Part shown: positions 26,284 to 34,899 of the stretch, one piece after another
Layout of the letters: each line of letters begins with the position of its first letter
Numbering within the stretch: position 1 is the first letter of the stretch
NCBI RefSeq assembly: GCF_013359935.1
Contig: NZ_JABMCB010000203.1
Span: 1-64,000, forward strand
Direction: 5' to 3'
DNA length: 64,000 bases
Origin: Paenibacillus xylanilyticus
Lineage (GTDB): Bacteria; Bacillota; Bacilli; Paenibacillales; Paenibacillaceae
Program-made: the position numbers and the translations under genes
Notes under the pieces: generated by a model
Told to the model about the DNA's origin: nothing
What the model saw: only the letters and a program-made list of their open reading frames with translations
Database searches by the model: none

Positions 26284-26928
26284 ATGAAATTTTTCTTGGA
26301 TACAGGGAATGTTGAGGAAATCAAACGGATTGAACGTCTGGGTCTGGTGGATGGAGTCACGACGAACCCGTCTTTGATCGCCAAAGAAGGCAGAGTATTT
26401 AAAGAAGTCATTCAGGAGATCTGTGGCGTTGTCAAAGGCCCGGTCAGTGCTGAAGTTATCGGCCTCAAAGCCGAAGATATGTTGAAGGAAGCTTATGAAA
26501 TTGCTGAATGGGCACCGAATGTAGTCATTAAACTACCGATGACCGAAGATGGACTGTATGCTTGTCATGAGCTTACGCAAAAAGGAATCAAAACGAATGT
26601 AACCCTGATCTTCTCGGCAGCACAAGGTCTGATGGCGGCGAAAGCTGGAGCGACTTACATCAGTCCGTTCGTTGGCCGTCTGGATGATATTGCGGTGGAT
26701 GGCATGAAGCTGATTCGTGATCTGCGTCTCATTCTGGATACGTATGATATGCCGTCCGAGATTATTGCAGCAAGCATCCGTAATATCAAACACGTTGAAG
26801 ATGCAGCTCTTTCGGGTGCGCACATTGCGACCATCCCTGGTTCGCTTCTGCCAACATTGTGGAAACATCCGCTGACAGACAGTGGCATTGAGCGCTTCCT
26901 GAAAGATTGGGAAACTGTTCCTAAATGA
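26284..26928 (+). CDS. tal: Transaldolase, small FSA/TalC type
   Basis: A 214-residue protein of the small transaldolase class (fructose-6-phosphate aldolase-like), which moves a three-carbon dihydroxyacetone unit in the non-oxidative pentose-phosphate pathway. Visible signs are FFLDTGNVEEI at the N-terminus, GVTTNPSLIAKEG, the Schiff-base lysine Lys83 in VVIKLPMTEDG, and SPFVGRLDDI near residue 130. The length matches the B. subtilis YwjH type. It is the last gene of the zwf-gnd-tal run. Confidence 0.95.
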   Translation: MKFFLDTGNVEEIKRIERLGLVDGVTTNPSLIAKEGRVFKEVIQEICGVVKGPVSAEVIGLKAEDMLKEAYEIAEWAPNVVIKLPMTEDGLYACHELTQKGIKTNVTLIFSAAQGLMAAKAGATYISPFVGRLDDIAVDGMKLIRDLRLILDTYDMPSEIIAASIRNIKHVEDAALSGAHIATIPGSLLPTLWKHPLTDSGIERFLKDWETVPK

Positions 26929-26979
26929 TTTTTGCACAATATCATGATGAATTATTAAGCAAGTGTTCATATTGAATTG

Positions 26980-27027
26980 AAGCCTTCCGTCCAGCAGAGC
27001 AATCTGCTGACGGGGGCTTTTTTTTAT
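26980..27027 (+). terminator. Terminator after tal
   Basis: The stem agcc-ttccgt-cagcag / ctgctg-acgggg-ggct, including G-U pairs, is followed by TTTTTTTT. It closes the zwf-gnd-tal unit. Confidence 0.9.
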
Positions 27028-27186
27028 TAGGGTAAGCAGCATTAAGCTAGTTCTACGAAAGGGTTACTCCACTTTTACAAACGGATGATGTCCCCGCAAC
27101 ACGGGTGCTGTCCTTCTTTTTCGGGACAACAGTGCATAAGGATAACATATAACCCTATAGCTCATCCCGCAGGGGAGGGACACCCG

Positions 27187-28062
27187 ATGATGAGAAAAAG
27201 ATGGCGGAGTCGAAGACGACGGAAGCCGCCAAGCGGCAAACGCAAGATGTGGCTGATTATTTTACTGGTAGCGGTATTTTGCTTAATGCAGGGCTTTGCC
27301 TACGTGGATAAGAAAATGAAGCCTCCAATTATGCATCTGGCCAAAATCCGGGTGAAGCAGATTGCCACGGAAGCGATCAACAAGGCGATTACGGCGCAAG
27401 TTGCAGAAGGCAAATCGACTGAAGGACTGATTGACTGGAAAACCGATACGGCCGGAAAAGTGTCCGGTTTCATGCTGAACTATGATGAACACATGCGAAT
27501 TACCGCAAGTACGATGAATATTGTGCAGTCCACGTTACAGAATGTGCATATGTTAAAAGAGAAAATCCCACTAGGTCAGGCGCTCGGGAGCCCGGTACTG
27601 GCCTCCTTTGGCCCGAATATTCCCGTTCGTATCGAACCTCAGGGGGCTGTGAAGGTAGATCTGAATACCCGGCAGCAGAATGCCGGAATCAACATGATTC
27701 TGGTGGAGGTGTATATTCACATCATTGCCGAAGTGGCCGTGGTGGTTCCCTTCGACATGGAGCCCGAGACGGTAGATACCGAAATACCGATATCCTATCT
27801 GCTGGTGGTCGGTGATGTGCCGATGTACTATTACGATAACCAGGGCAAGCCTGTAGGCAGCAACGGCAGCAGTGCACCGTCGATTGCGCTGCCATCAGGA
27901 CAGACTGGGGTTTCGGGTGGAAATGGCGTAACGACCACCCCCTCAGGCCAGAACCAGCAGCAGGCTCCAGGAGAGAATCTAAACGGAGATGAATTTGAAC
28001 TTGAACCAGATCTTTCAGGCGAAATTGAAGGGTTACCGCTAGATTCAGGCGTGAATCATTAG
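27187..28062 (+). CDS. yunB: Sporulation protein YunB
   Basis: A 291-residue protein with a strongly basic start (MRKRWRSRRRRKPP), one membrane helix (about residues 22-38) and an exported domain. The YunB family is recognised by KIRVKQIATEAINKAI, LGQALGSPVLASFGPNIPV and ISYLLVVGDVPMYYY. The last 60 residues are low-complexity (Gly, Ser, Pro, Gln, acidic) and exceed the B. subtilis protein. The start is the ATG after GGGGAGGGA. YunB is made in the mother cell under sigma-E in B. subtilis and is needed for full sporulation. The neighbouring lytH and lipA genes match the B. subtilis order. Confidence 0.92.
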   Translation: MMRKRWRSRRRRKPPSGKRKMWLIILLVAVFCLMQGFAYVDKKMKPPIMHLAKIRVKQIATEAINKAITAQVAEGKSTEGLIDWKTDTAGKVSGFMLNYDEHMRITASTMNIVQSTLQNVHMLKEKIPLGQALGSPVLASFGPNIPVRIEPQGAVKVDLNTRQQNAGINMILVEVYIHIIAEVAVVVPFDMEPETVDTEIPISYLLVVGDVPMYYYDNQGKPVGSNGSSAPSIALPSGQTGVSGGNGVTTTPSGQNQQQAPGENLNGDEFELEPDLSGEIEGLPLDSGVNH

Positions 28063-28087
28063 CAAAATGAAGAAGTTGTCATTATAA

Positions 28088-28121
28088 AAAAACGGGATCC
28101 TCCAGTAGAGGTCCCGTTTCT
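28088..28121. terminator. Terminator between yunB and lytH
   Basis: The stem aaacggga-tcct / agg-tcccgttt has A and T tracts on either side and serves both convergent genes. Confidence 0.88.
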
Positions 28122-29198
28122 TTATTTGCTTTTAGCCTTGGCTTTTTTCTGAGCGCGCTCTTCCTGTTCCCAATGTTTCAATAATGGATAAGGATCGAAT
28201 GACCATTCTGTGAGCCCGGTGTCACGGTAGATTCCGTAATGCAAATGAGGAGGGAATTTGCCCTGCGTACCCGGTTTTCCATAGCCTGAGCTGCCTACCC
28301 AGCCTATGACTTGACCAGGGGTAACAACTTCGCCAATATGGGCATTTTTATCAAACCCGGAAAGATGAGCATAATAGTGATAGTGGTTGTTTAGATCACG
28401 GATCCCTATCCGCCAGCCACCAAAGGGATTCCAGCCCTTGATCTCCACGACTCCGTAGCAGGTGCTTCGCACAGGAAGTCCTTGGGGAGCAAAGATGTCT
28501 GTTCCCTCATGGATGCGATAACCGCCCCAGCTGCGTTTGGTGCCCCAGGTGCTTCGATACGAATAATTGGTGCCGAGCGGTACGGGGAACGCATGATCAA
28601 ACAGATCAATACGGTCAAAATGCTCATATAATTTCGCAAACTGCTGTATGCGCTGCACGGCCCGGGTATTGTGATAATACTCCCATAGGGCAATGCTAAA
28701 GTCCTCCTGGCGGGTTCCGTATTTTTGGATGACGTTCGCCATGCTGTATAAGACATCCAGATCATTGTTGGCATCTGCCACCCCGTCTCCCGATCCATCA
28801 CGGCCGTGACCATTAAAAAAAGTGATGGAACCCGGCTGTTGATCCGTTTGGTCCGGGTTGAGCCAGCCTGTCCAGGCTGGAGACGTCATGAAAATACCTG
28901 TCAGTCGCTCCGGATGCTTGCGATCCTTGGGATGAGCACGAGTGAGGGTCCGTTCGTATTGATCGATGGCAGCGAGTCTGTACCATGGAATGCCACTAAT
29001 CTGTTCCATGCTTTCATATAAACCTCGACGTGCTTTCAAAATCTCCGCTGGTTTCAGTTTGGCAGGTTCGGTTTTGGACGGCACAGCGGATGATTCACCA
29101 TGAACATCAACAGGCAAGAATGGGAGAAGCAATGTGCCTGCAAGTAATGTTTTAATCCAAAACGAGTGAGTGAACCGCGATGTCAAGCGATCTTGCAC
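28122..29198 (-). CDS. lytH: M23 family endopeptidase, LytH-like
   Basis: About 358 residues with an N-terminal signal segment (FWIKTLLAGTLLLPFLP) and an exported part ending in an M23 (LytM) peptidase domain. The zinc site is visible as HEGTDIFAPQGLPV (His and Asp) and HLHYG (the HxH motif). In B. subtilis LytH is a sporulation L-Ala-D-Glu peptidase that shapes cortex peptidoglycan, and its gene is next to yunB as here. The GTG start chosen has AAAGGGGG ten bases before; a longer in-frame ATG at 29252 has no ribosome site. The end is Lys-rich (KKAKAKSK). Confidence 0.88.
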   Translation of the reverse strand: MQDRLTSRFTHSFWIKTLLAGTLLLPFLPVDVHGESSAVPSKTEPAKLKPAEILKARRGLYESMEQISGIPWYRLAAIDQYERTLTRAHPKDRKHPERLTGIFMTSPAWTGWLNPDQTDQQPGSITFFNGHGRDGSGDGVADANNDLDVLYSMANVIQKYGTRQEDFSIALWEYYHNTRAVQRIQQFAKLYEHFDRIDLFDHAFPVPLGTNYSYRSTWGTKRSWGGYRIHEGTDIFAPQGLPVRSTCYGVVEIKGWNPFGGWRIGIRDLNNHYHYYAHLSGFDKNAHIGEVVTPGQVIGWVGSSGYGKPGTQGKFPPHLHYGIYRDTGLTEWSFDPYPLLKHWEQEERAQKKAKAKSK

Positions 29199-29401
29199 AG
29201 GGAAGCAGCCCCCTTTCCGTTGAGATGATGCACAAAGTGCCCGGTGAACCAAGCTATAACCTAGCGTTCTTCAAAAGTCCTCATTTTATCCGTGAAAGCC
29301 TTATATGCACAAGATGTGACAAATGGGAGTTTTTCCAACGCTTTCATGGTATAATATGTTCCGAGCAACAGCCTAACTTCATTAGAAAGAGGGTTTACGC
29401 A

Positions 29402-30301
29402 TTGGCTAAACGTGTTAAGGAACCGAAACCGGACTGGATTCGGATCAAATTGACAACCGGCGATAACTATCAGGAAATGAAAACGATGATGCGTTCCAAA
29501 ACGCTGCATACAGTATGTGAGGAAGCACGATGCCCAAATATTTACGAATGCTGGGCCAATCGAACAGCTACTTTTATGATTTTGGGCGACATTTGCACAC
29601 GGGCATGCCGTTTTTGCGCGGTTAATACCGGCTTGCCGACGGAGCTTGATTTGCAGGAACCAGAACGCGTGGCGGAAGCAGCGGAACAAATGAATCTGCA
29701 GCATTGCGTGATTACAAGCGTCGCTCGTGACGATTTGAAGGATGGGGGAGCGACCATCTTTGCCGAGACGGTGAAGGCAGTTCGCCGCCGTTTGCCTTTG
29801 TGCAGTGTGGAAGTGTTGATTCCGGACTTCCTGGGTGATCGGGAATCCCTGAAAATTGTGATGGATGCCAAACCTGACATTCTGAATCACAACATTGAGA
29901 CGGTGGAGCGACTGTCGGACAAAGTCAGAGCCAAGGCCAAATACAAGCGTTCTCTGGAATTGCTTGCCCGTGCCAAAGAGATGCAGCCAAACATCCCGAC
30001 CAAGTCCAGCATCATGTTAGGCGTGGGCGAGGAATATCAGGAAATTTTGCAAACGATGGATGATCTCCGTGCCGTGGATTGTGATATCATGACTATTGGT
30101 CAATACTTGCAGCCTTCGGAGAAACATCTGTTTGTTGAGAAATATTATCCGCCAGAAGAGTTCGCTGCATTGAAGCAGGAAGGACTGAAGCGTGGATTCA
30201 GCCACGTCGAATCCGGCCCGATGGTGCGCAGTTCTTACCATGCGCATGAACAGGTCAAATCTGCTGCAAAACATGCGGAGCAGGCGGCAACACACGCATA
30301 A
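29402..30301 (+). CDS. lipA: Lipoyl synthase
   Basis: A 299-residue radical SAM enzyme that inserts two sulphur atoms into octanoyl-protein to make the lipoyl cofactor of 2-oxoacid dehydrogenases and the glycine cleavage system. The auxiliary cluster cysteines are Cys39, Cys44 and Cys50 (CEEARCPNIYEC), and the radical SAM cluster cysteines are Cys65, Cys69 and Cys72 (CTRACRFC). The terminal RSSY motif appears as VRSSYHA. The TTG start gives the family-typical MAKRVKEPKPDW and follows a GAAAGAGGG; upstream codons continue the frame only by chance. It overlaps yutD by one base. Confidence 0.97.
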   Translation: MAKRVKEPKPDWIRIKLTTGDNYQEMKTMMRSKTLHTVCEEARCPNIYECWANRTATFMILGDICTRACRFCAVNTGLPTELDLQEPERVAEAAEQMNLQHCVITSVARDDLKDGGATIFAETVKAVRRRLPLCSVEVLIPDFLGDRESLKIVMDAKPDILNHNIETVERLSDKVRAKAKYKRSLELLARAKEMQPNIPTKSSIMLGVGEEYQEILQTMDDLRAVDCDIMTIGQYLQPSEKHLFVEKYYPPEEFAALKQEGLKRGFSHVESGPMVRSSYHAHEQVKSAAKHAEQAATHA

Positions 30302-30708
30302 TGGAGGACACTGGATTGGAAGAAGAAAAAAGCACTGAGCAGGTTCAGGATGCACTCCAGGATCAATCTCAGGATAAATTACAGGATAAACCACAGGAAA
30401 AGATCATCGTTCAAGTGAACGGGAAAAATTATGAAATCGTGCAGAACCACAAAGAAGGCTGGAATCCGGAAGTTTTCCGTGACCGTTACAGTGAAGTACT
30501 GGAGCGCTACGATTATATTATCGGAGACTGGGGTTACAGCCAGTTGCGGCTAAAAGGCTTTTACCGGGACAACCATCCGAAAGCCACGAAGGATTCCACA
30601 ATCTCAAGCATGGTGGATTATATTAATGAATATTGCAACTTTGGCTGTGCTTACTTTGTACTTCAAAAAAGCAAAGAGCAACCTGTCAAAGCAAAAAGCG
30701 GCTCCTGA
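30301..30708 (+). CDS. yutD: YutD family protein
   Basis: A 135-residue cytosolic protein. The first 30 residues are acidic and Gln-rich, and the core has the YutD pattern VNGKNYEIVQNHKEGWNPEV, FRDRYSEVLERYDYIIGDWGYSQLRLKGFY and a C-terminal SMVDYINEYCNFGCAYFVL. Function is unknown. Its start overlaps the lipA stop (TAATG), so translation is coupled; the lipA-yutD order is like that in Bacillus. The N-terminal acidic extension is longer than in B. subtilis. Confidence 0.9.
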   Translation: MEDTGLEEEKSTEQVQDALQDQSQDKLQDKPQEKIIVQVNGKNYEIVQNHKEGWNPEVFRDRYSEVLERYDYIIGDWGYSQLRLKGFYRDNHPKATKDSTISSMVDYINEYCNFGCAYFVLQKSKEQPVKAKSGS

Positions 30709-30725
30709 GAAGGACCGCTTTTTTC
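30695..30725 (+). terminator. Terminator of lipA-yutD
   Basis: The stem aaagcgg-tcct / agga-ccgcttt is followed by TTTTTT; it begins inside the last codons of yutD. Confidence 0.85.
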
Positions 30726-30780
30726 TATGCTTATTAATGTGTATACCTTTGAATGTAATTGAGCTTGTTTCTGATCCAGG

Positions 30781-31584
30781 CTAGTCCAAAAAGGCAGTGC
30801 GAACCCGGTTCCAGAACGGATAGGGACGATACCGGGCAAAGCTTACCTTGTGACTCGCTACCTGACAACGTACGGAAATGAGATCTTCCACCATGACATT
30901 CACATGATCGATGGTGAGCAGCAGCCGTTGATCCTTACGTGAGAAAATGTCGCAGTGATGATGTTTGGGCAAAATAACCGGTGAACCAAGCGTACGGTAG
31001 ACGCGGTTATTAATCGAAGCAATCTCGGCAATCTGTATGGCCTCGATGGTGGGATGCACCATGGCACCCCCCAGTGCCTTGTTGTAGGCTGTACTGCCTG
31101 AAGGCGTGGATACGCAGATCCCGTCACCCCGAAACATCTCAAAGGTCACGTCATTAATGTCGACTTGGGCAACGACAGTACCGTCCACACCTTTTAACGT
31201 AAACTCATTCAAGGCAATATAGGAGGTGTTGCCCGACTTTTTACGAATCTCAAGCTCCAGCAATGGATACTCTACAATCCGGGGTTTGAGTCGTTCGGGA
31301 TCACCTTTGCCACTCATCAGTCTTACAAGTTCCTGCAGTTCGTCCTTCTTCCAATCGGCATAGAAGCCGAGATGGCCTGTATGAACCCCAACAAAAGCAA
31401 TGTCCGGGATCCGGTCGATGAAATTGTGAAATGCCTGCAGCATTGTACCATCGCCCCCGATGGAGATGACAATCTCCGGCGATTCTGCATCCAGCTTGAA
31501 CCCTTCTTCCTTCGCCAGCGCATGAAACTGCTGACTCAGATCAATCGATAACTGGTCTCCGCGGTCTTGAACATAGTATCTCAA
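30781..31584 (-). CDS. nadK: NAD kinase
   Basis: A 267-residue NAD kinase making NADP from NAD and ATP. The invariant GGDGT motif lies at 43-47 (VISIGGDGTMLQAF). The second diagnostic region is DGICVSTPSGSTAYNKALGG, which binds the substrate, and a further signature is VGVHTGHLGFYADW. Length fits the B. subtilis NadK proteins. The start is TTG behind AAAGGAG. On the minus strand it follows ylbJ by about 105 bases and may be co-transcribed. Two G6PDH enzymes in this window could be consumers of its product. Confidence 0.95.
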   Translation of the reverse strand: MRYYVQDRGDQLSIDLSQQFHALAKEEGFKLDAESPEIVISIGGDGTMLQAFHNFIDRIPDIAFVGVHTGHLGFYADWKKDELQELVRLMSGKGDPERLKPRIVEYPLLELEIRKKSGNTSYIALNEFTLKGVDGTVVAQVDINDVTFEMFRGDGICVSTPSGSTAYNKALGGAMVHPTIEAIQIAEIASINNRVYRTLGSPVILPKHHHCDIFSRKDQRLLLTIDHVNVMVEDLISVRCQVASHKVSFARYRPYPFWNRVRTAFLD

Positions 31585-31689
31585 GATGAAAGCTCCTTTG
31601 TGGTCATTATATTACCGATGATAATCAATTCCAGAGCAGAACACAACGTTGGATTGATATTCATTTGAAATATAGATGAACCTCGGGGC

Positions 31690-32946
31690 TTATTTTTGGA
31701 ACCGTCCACGGATGAGAAGGGTACGAAGCAGGGAAAAGAACAACAAGACGAGCAGCACACCTACAAGAACCGCCAATCCCGAAAATACAATCTGTCCCGC
31801 ATCTGGTGAGTATAAAGACATATCGTGGGGGAGAGCACCGGAATCACTCATGACGGGTCTTATCGATCCACCCATGATGGGTACCCATAGTAATATGACA
31901 AGTACAGGTGCGATAAGGGCATGAATAGCTCTGGCAAACAGAAATGGCCCGTATCTCATCGGTGTGTTGCTAAGTATACTCATAATTTGGGCATGCACCG
32001 ACAGTCCGCCCCAGGACAAAACAAATGCAGCAGCGGCAGCCTTATATACGAGAGGGACTGCTGTACCAGCTCCGCCGGCTTCCTTGGCTCCCAGAGTCAC
32101 TTCAAACAAACCACCCACGAGGCTTTGCGACAGCGCAGGCGGCAGGTTCATCCACGTGAGCAGTTGTTCGGTCATTCGATACAGTTGGCCAAGCCATCCG
32201 GTCTGTACAAGCAGCTCCATTATGACCGAGAAGAATACGACAAGCCCTCCTACGATGATAATAAGGCGAAGGGATGAGGAGACAGCCTGACGCAGCAATT
32301 CACCAAATGCCCGTCCATCCGCCATTCGTGCCTGATGCATGGCATGAATGGCCTGAAGCAGTCGGTTGCCCTTCGGTTGCCCGGAGGCGGTAGAAGGAGT
32401 AGGGTATTGGGCTGTTGAATCCGTGGTCCGTCCATGAAAACGCATGAGCAGACCAACGATAAAGGCAGCAGCGTAGTGAGAAGCGACCAGAACGGGAGCG
32501 ACGGCTACATTTTGAAAGAAACCAACGGACACTGCACCGATCATGAAGATGGGGTCAGATGAAGTGGTGAACGCCACGAGTCGCTCGCCTTCTTCCCGGG
32601 TGACCAGCTTTTGGTCCCATAGCTGAGCGGTTAATTTCGCACCTGTTGGATAGCCGGAAGCACAGCTGACTGCAAATACAAAGCCTCCGCTTCCCGGAAC
32701 CCGAAACAGCGGACGCATGAGCGGATTTAGCAGGGTACCGAGAAAATGGACGATGCCGAAACCGAGCAGCAGCTCAGAAAGAACCAAAAAGGGAAAAAGG
32801 GAGGGGAATAACACATCCCACCAGATGGAGAGCCCTCGTACACCTGCATGCCAGGTTTCTGCCGGAAACAGGACCATAAGAAAACAGAGAACCAGGAGAG
32901 CGAGTATAATCAGGACATGGGTGAGTCTAAATGATGAGGAAGCCAT
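31690..32946 (-). CDS. ylbJ: Sporulation integral membrane protein YlbJ
   Basis: A 418-residue polytopic membrane protein (about 8-9 hydrophobic segments) of the YlbJ group within the nucleoside-recognition (Gate) family. Characteristic stretches are SIWWDVLFPSLFPFLVLSELLLGFG, FAVSCASGYPTGAKLTAQLW and FTTSSDPIFMIGAVSVG. YlbJ is a sigma-E-dependent protein in B. subtilis needed for heat-resistant spores and is proposed to transport a small molecule across the forespore envelope. The ATG has GGAGAGG seven bases upstream. Confidence 0.92.
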   Translation of the reverse strand: MASSSFRLTHVLIILALLVLCFLMVLFPAETWHAGVRGLSIWWDVLFPSLFPFLVLSELLLGFGIVHFLGTLLNPLMRPLFRVPGSGGFVFAVSCASGYPTGAKLTAQLWDQKLVTREEGERLVAFTTSSDPIFMIGAVSVGFFQNVAVAPVLVASHYAAAFIVGLLMRFHGRTTDSTAQYPTPSTASGQPKGNRLLQAIHAMHQARMADGRAFGELLRQAVSSSLRLIIIVGGLVVFFSVIMELLVQTGWLGQLYRMTEQLLTWMNLPPALSQSLVGGLFEVTLGAKEAGGAGTAVPLVYKAAAAAFVLSWGGLSVHAQIMSILSNTPMRYGPFLFARAIHALIAPVLVILLWVPIMGGSIRPVMSDSGALPHDMSLYSPDAGQIVFSGLAVLVGVLLVLLFFSLLRTLLIRGRFQK

Positions 32947-33053
32947 GTATACCTCTCCTTTATTTAATAATGGTCGTTAAGCTTGCATCCGTGAGTGTCG
33001 CTTGTGCCATCAATATATGAGTAAACGCGGACAAACAGTACAAATTAATATGT

Positions 33054-33067
33054 AGTAAGCGCTTGCA
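33054..33067. promoter_or_regulatory. Putative cre-like site
   Basis: AGTAAGCGCTTGCA has two mismatches from TGWNANCGNTNWCA and the central AAGCGCTT palindrome. It lies between ylbJ and the small membrane ORF, about 100 bases upstream of each. Pattern evidence only. Confidence 0.35.
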
Positions 33068-33169
33068 AAAGAGGCTGTATTTTTAAAGGATGTATGCTAA
33101 AATGAAAAAAACGCCTGAACGTCACCTATTTGTCCAAAGGGTGAAATTCAATTCGGATGGAGTGATGAT

Positions 33170-33265
33170 ATGAGTCTTGTCACCGGAATCCTGGTCTGTG
33201 CTTTTGTCTATGTGATACGTGCCTCGCTTGTACGCTCTGAAGAAGAGGACTGGCGAAGTTATTAA
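33170..33265 (+). CDS. Very small putative membrane protein (31 residues)
   Basis: A 31-codon ORF with one hydrophobic segment (residues about 3-16, LVTGILVCAFVYVI) and an acidic C-terminus (SEEEDWRSY). A GGATGGAG sequence lies about eight bases before the ATG. The ORF is followed within 15 bases by a strong terminator and preceded by a separate intergenic region, so it is likely to be a stand-alone transcribed unit. No family was recognised. Tiny single-helix proteins of this kind are common in Firmicutes but are usually unannotated. Conservation of the peptide in related genomes would decide. Confidence 0.55.
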   Translation: MSLVTGILVCAFVYVIRASLVRSEEEDWRSY

Positions 33266-33278
33266 TGGTATATGTAGT

Positions 33279-33308
33279 GCGCCAACCTTTCGTTTGGCGC
33301 TTTTTTTG
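33279..33308 (+). terminator. Terminator of the small membrane ORF
   Basis: The stem gcgccaa/ttggcgc is followed by TTTTTTT. Confidence 0.93.
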
Positions 33309-33470
33309 TGTCTTCCGAAGTACGTTGGCTCTAGAAGGAAATACCCGAAGAGGGCCTTGACTTGCTGATGTTAGATAGGACTTTTGGGATTTTTTTGATA
33401 GAATGAGGATAAAGGTGATTACAGCCTGATCTTGATTTTGATTTCACATTTAAGCATAGGAGTGTAATAT

Positions 33471-33512
33471 ATGACAAAATTCGACACGACTAGTGAGGGT
33501 TTAGACGAATGA
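33471..33512 (+). CDS. Putative 13-residue leader peptide of the globin gene
   Basis: ATG ... TGA of 14 codons, encoding MTKFDTTSEGLDE. The ATG has an excellent ribosome site (AGGAG, eight bases upstream). The stop TGA overlaps the globin ATG as ATGA, the classic arrangement for translational coupling. No stem-loop or regulatory codon run is evident. It may serve only to load ribosomes for the globin gene. Confidence 0.5.
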   Translation: MTKFDTTSEGLDE

Positions 33513-33886
33513 ATCCCAATTTGAGCATTTATGAAAATCTGGGCGGAGAACAAGGTGTTCGGGCATTAGTGGAAGCCTTTTACCCCATTGTCCAGCAAAA
33601 TGAACAACTGGCTCCCCTTTTTCCAGAGGATATACAGCCGGTCATGGATAAGCAATACATGTTTTTGTCTCAATTTTTCGGTGGGCCAGCATTGTTCTCC
33701 GAGGCATACGGTCACCCGATGATGCGTGCCCGCCATATGCATTTTGAAGTGACAGTGGAACGGGCACACGCCTGGCTCGCATGTATGGATCAAGCGTTGA
33801 CACAGATCGGTGTGGAAGAGCCGTTGCATTCATTTGTCCTGCAGCGTTTGTCGGGGCCGGCACATCATTTTGTAAACACGCCGTAA
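33509..33886 (+). CDS. Truncated haemoglobin, group II (YjbI-like)
   Basis: A 125-residue 2-on-2 globin of the trHbO group. His76 in MMRARHMHFEV is the proximal haem ligand; Tyr25 in EAFYPIV corresponds to the B10 tyrosine, and the FFGGPALFSEAYGHP segment is typical. Such proteins bind oxygen or NO. In B. subtilis yjbI sits near the pepF-like yjbG gene; here pepF follows within 1.4 kb, so the linkage is conserved. The start overlaps a short leader ORF and also has GAGGG nine bases before. Confidence 0.95.
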   Translation: MNPNLSIYENLGGEQGVRALVEAFYPIVQQNEQLAPLFPEDIQPVMDKQYMFLSQFFGGPALFSEAYGHPMMRARHMHFEVTVERAHAWLACMDQALTQIGVEEPLHSFVLQRLSGPAHHFVNTP

Positions 33887-33913
33887 CTTCGATAACAGGA
33901 TAACGGGAGAGGG

Positions 33914-34654
33914 ATGGAACGAGTGGAATTAGAGCCTCTGTATAAGGTGAAAGTAACATGTCATTATTGCGAGACCGAGTTTGAAACGTCCAGAGTTAGA
34001 CCTAGCTTGAAGCGGCCTTATCGGACGGATTCCGATTTTTGTGGCTACTACAAACTGGAAAATCCGGATTTCTATGTCGTTCGGATCTGTCCTGAATGCG
34101 GGTTTGCTTCGACAGAGAACTCAACCGATAAACTGACTGACAAGCAGCGACAGGCCTTCAAGGAACAGATCGGCAATCGTTGGGAGAAACGGGACTACAG
34201 TGGTGCTCGGACACTGGACCAGGCACTGGCTACTTACAAGCTGGGTCTGCTATGTGCGCAGGTGATACAGGAGAAAGATCGCGTGGTTGCGGGGCTGCTG
34301 CATCACATCGCCTGGTTGTATCGTTACCGGGAAGACCATGAGCAGGAACGTCGTTTTCTGGAATTTAGTCTGGAAGCCTATGTAAGAGTGTTCGAGCGCG
34401 AGGGTGCTGGGAGCAATGAGGCCAGATTGCTGTATCTGCTTGGAGAATTGAATCGCAGAGCAGGCCATTTCCATGAGGCAGTCAAATGGTTTGGACGTGT
34501 TATTCATGATAAGCGGATCACGGATGCGGCCATGATTCGAGCGTCGAGAGAGCAGTGGGCGCTGCTGAGGGAACAGATGATTTCCGGCAAGATGGAACTG
34601 CCTGAAGAAATGATTGAAGCAGACAAAGAGGCTGCTAAGCGCAGCCCCCTTTAA
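33914..34654 (+). CDS. DUF2225 family protein with N-terminal zinc-ribbon and TPR-like repeats
   Basis: A 246-residue cytosolic protein. Residues 15-65 contain two CxxC pairs (CHYC near 16-19 and CPEC near 58-61) that probably bind zinc. The middle and C-terminal part is alpha-helical with TPR-like pairs (ARLLYLLGELNRRAGHFHEAVKWFGR). The whole fits DUF2225, whose function is unknown. It starts 27 bases after the globin gene with GGGAGAGG just upstream, so the two are likely one transcript. Confidence 0.88.
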   Translation: MERVELEPLYKVKVTCHYCETEFETSRVRPSLKRPYRTDSDFCGYYKLENPDFYVVRICPECGFASTENSTDKLTDKQRQAFKEQIGNRWEKRDYSGARTLDQALATYKLGLLCAQVIQEKDRVVAGLLHHIAWLYRYREDHEQERRFLEFSLEAYVRVFEREGAGSNEARLLYLLGELNRRAGHFHEAVKWFGRVIHDKRITDAAMIRASREQWALLREQMISGKMELPEEMIEADKEAAKRSPL

Positions 34655-34665
34655 GTCATATGCAA

Positions 34666-34899
34666 TTATTTGCGGACAGGCTTACTGGATAGCAGATAAT
34701 CACTGTCGTTATCAATAACGGTCATACTGCCGTTACAACAAGGAAAGACCAGCAATTTCTTTTTGCCTTCACGAATGCGTACAAGCTCTCTCGGTTTGAG
34801 GGGCAATAGCACATTGCTTGCTTGGCAGAACGGGCATTGCTGTACATAAATGTCCCCCATGACAATATCATAGGGCCAGCTGTTCTCAAAAGGAATCAT
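34666..34899 (-). CDS. Conserved small protein with zinc-ribbon-like cysteines
   Basis: A 77-residue protein with CPFC at about 22-25 and CC at about 53-54, which may form an imperfect zinc site, and basic stretches between them (REGKKKLLVF). Its ATG overlaps the stop of the upstream yycC gene (ATGA), so translation is coupled. No family name was recognised. Since yycC is a real conserved gene, the coupling supports this ORF as real. Confidence 0.75.
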   Translation of the reverse strand: MIPFENSWPYDIVMGDIYVQQCPFCQASNVLLPLKPRELVRIREGKKKLLVFPCCNGSMTVIDNDSDYLLSSKPVRK

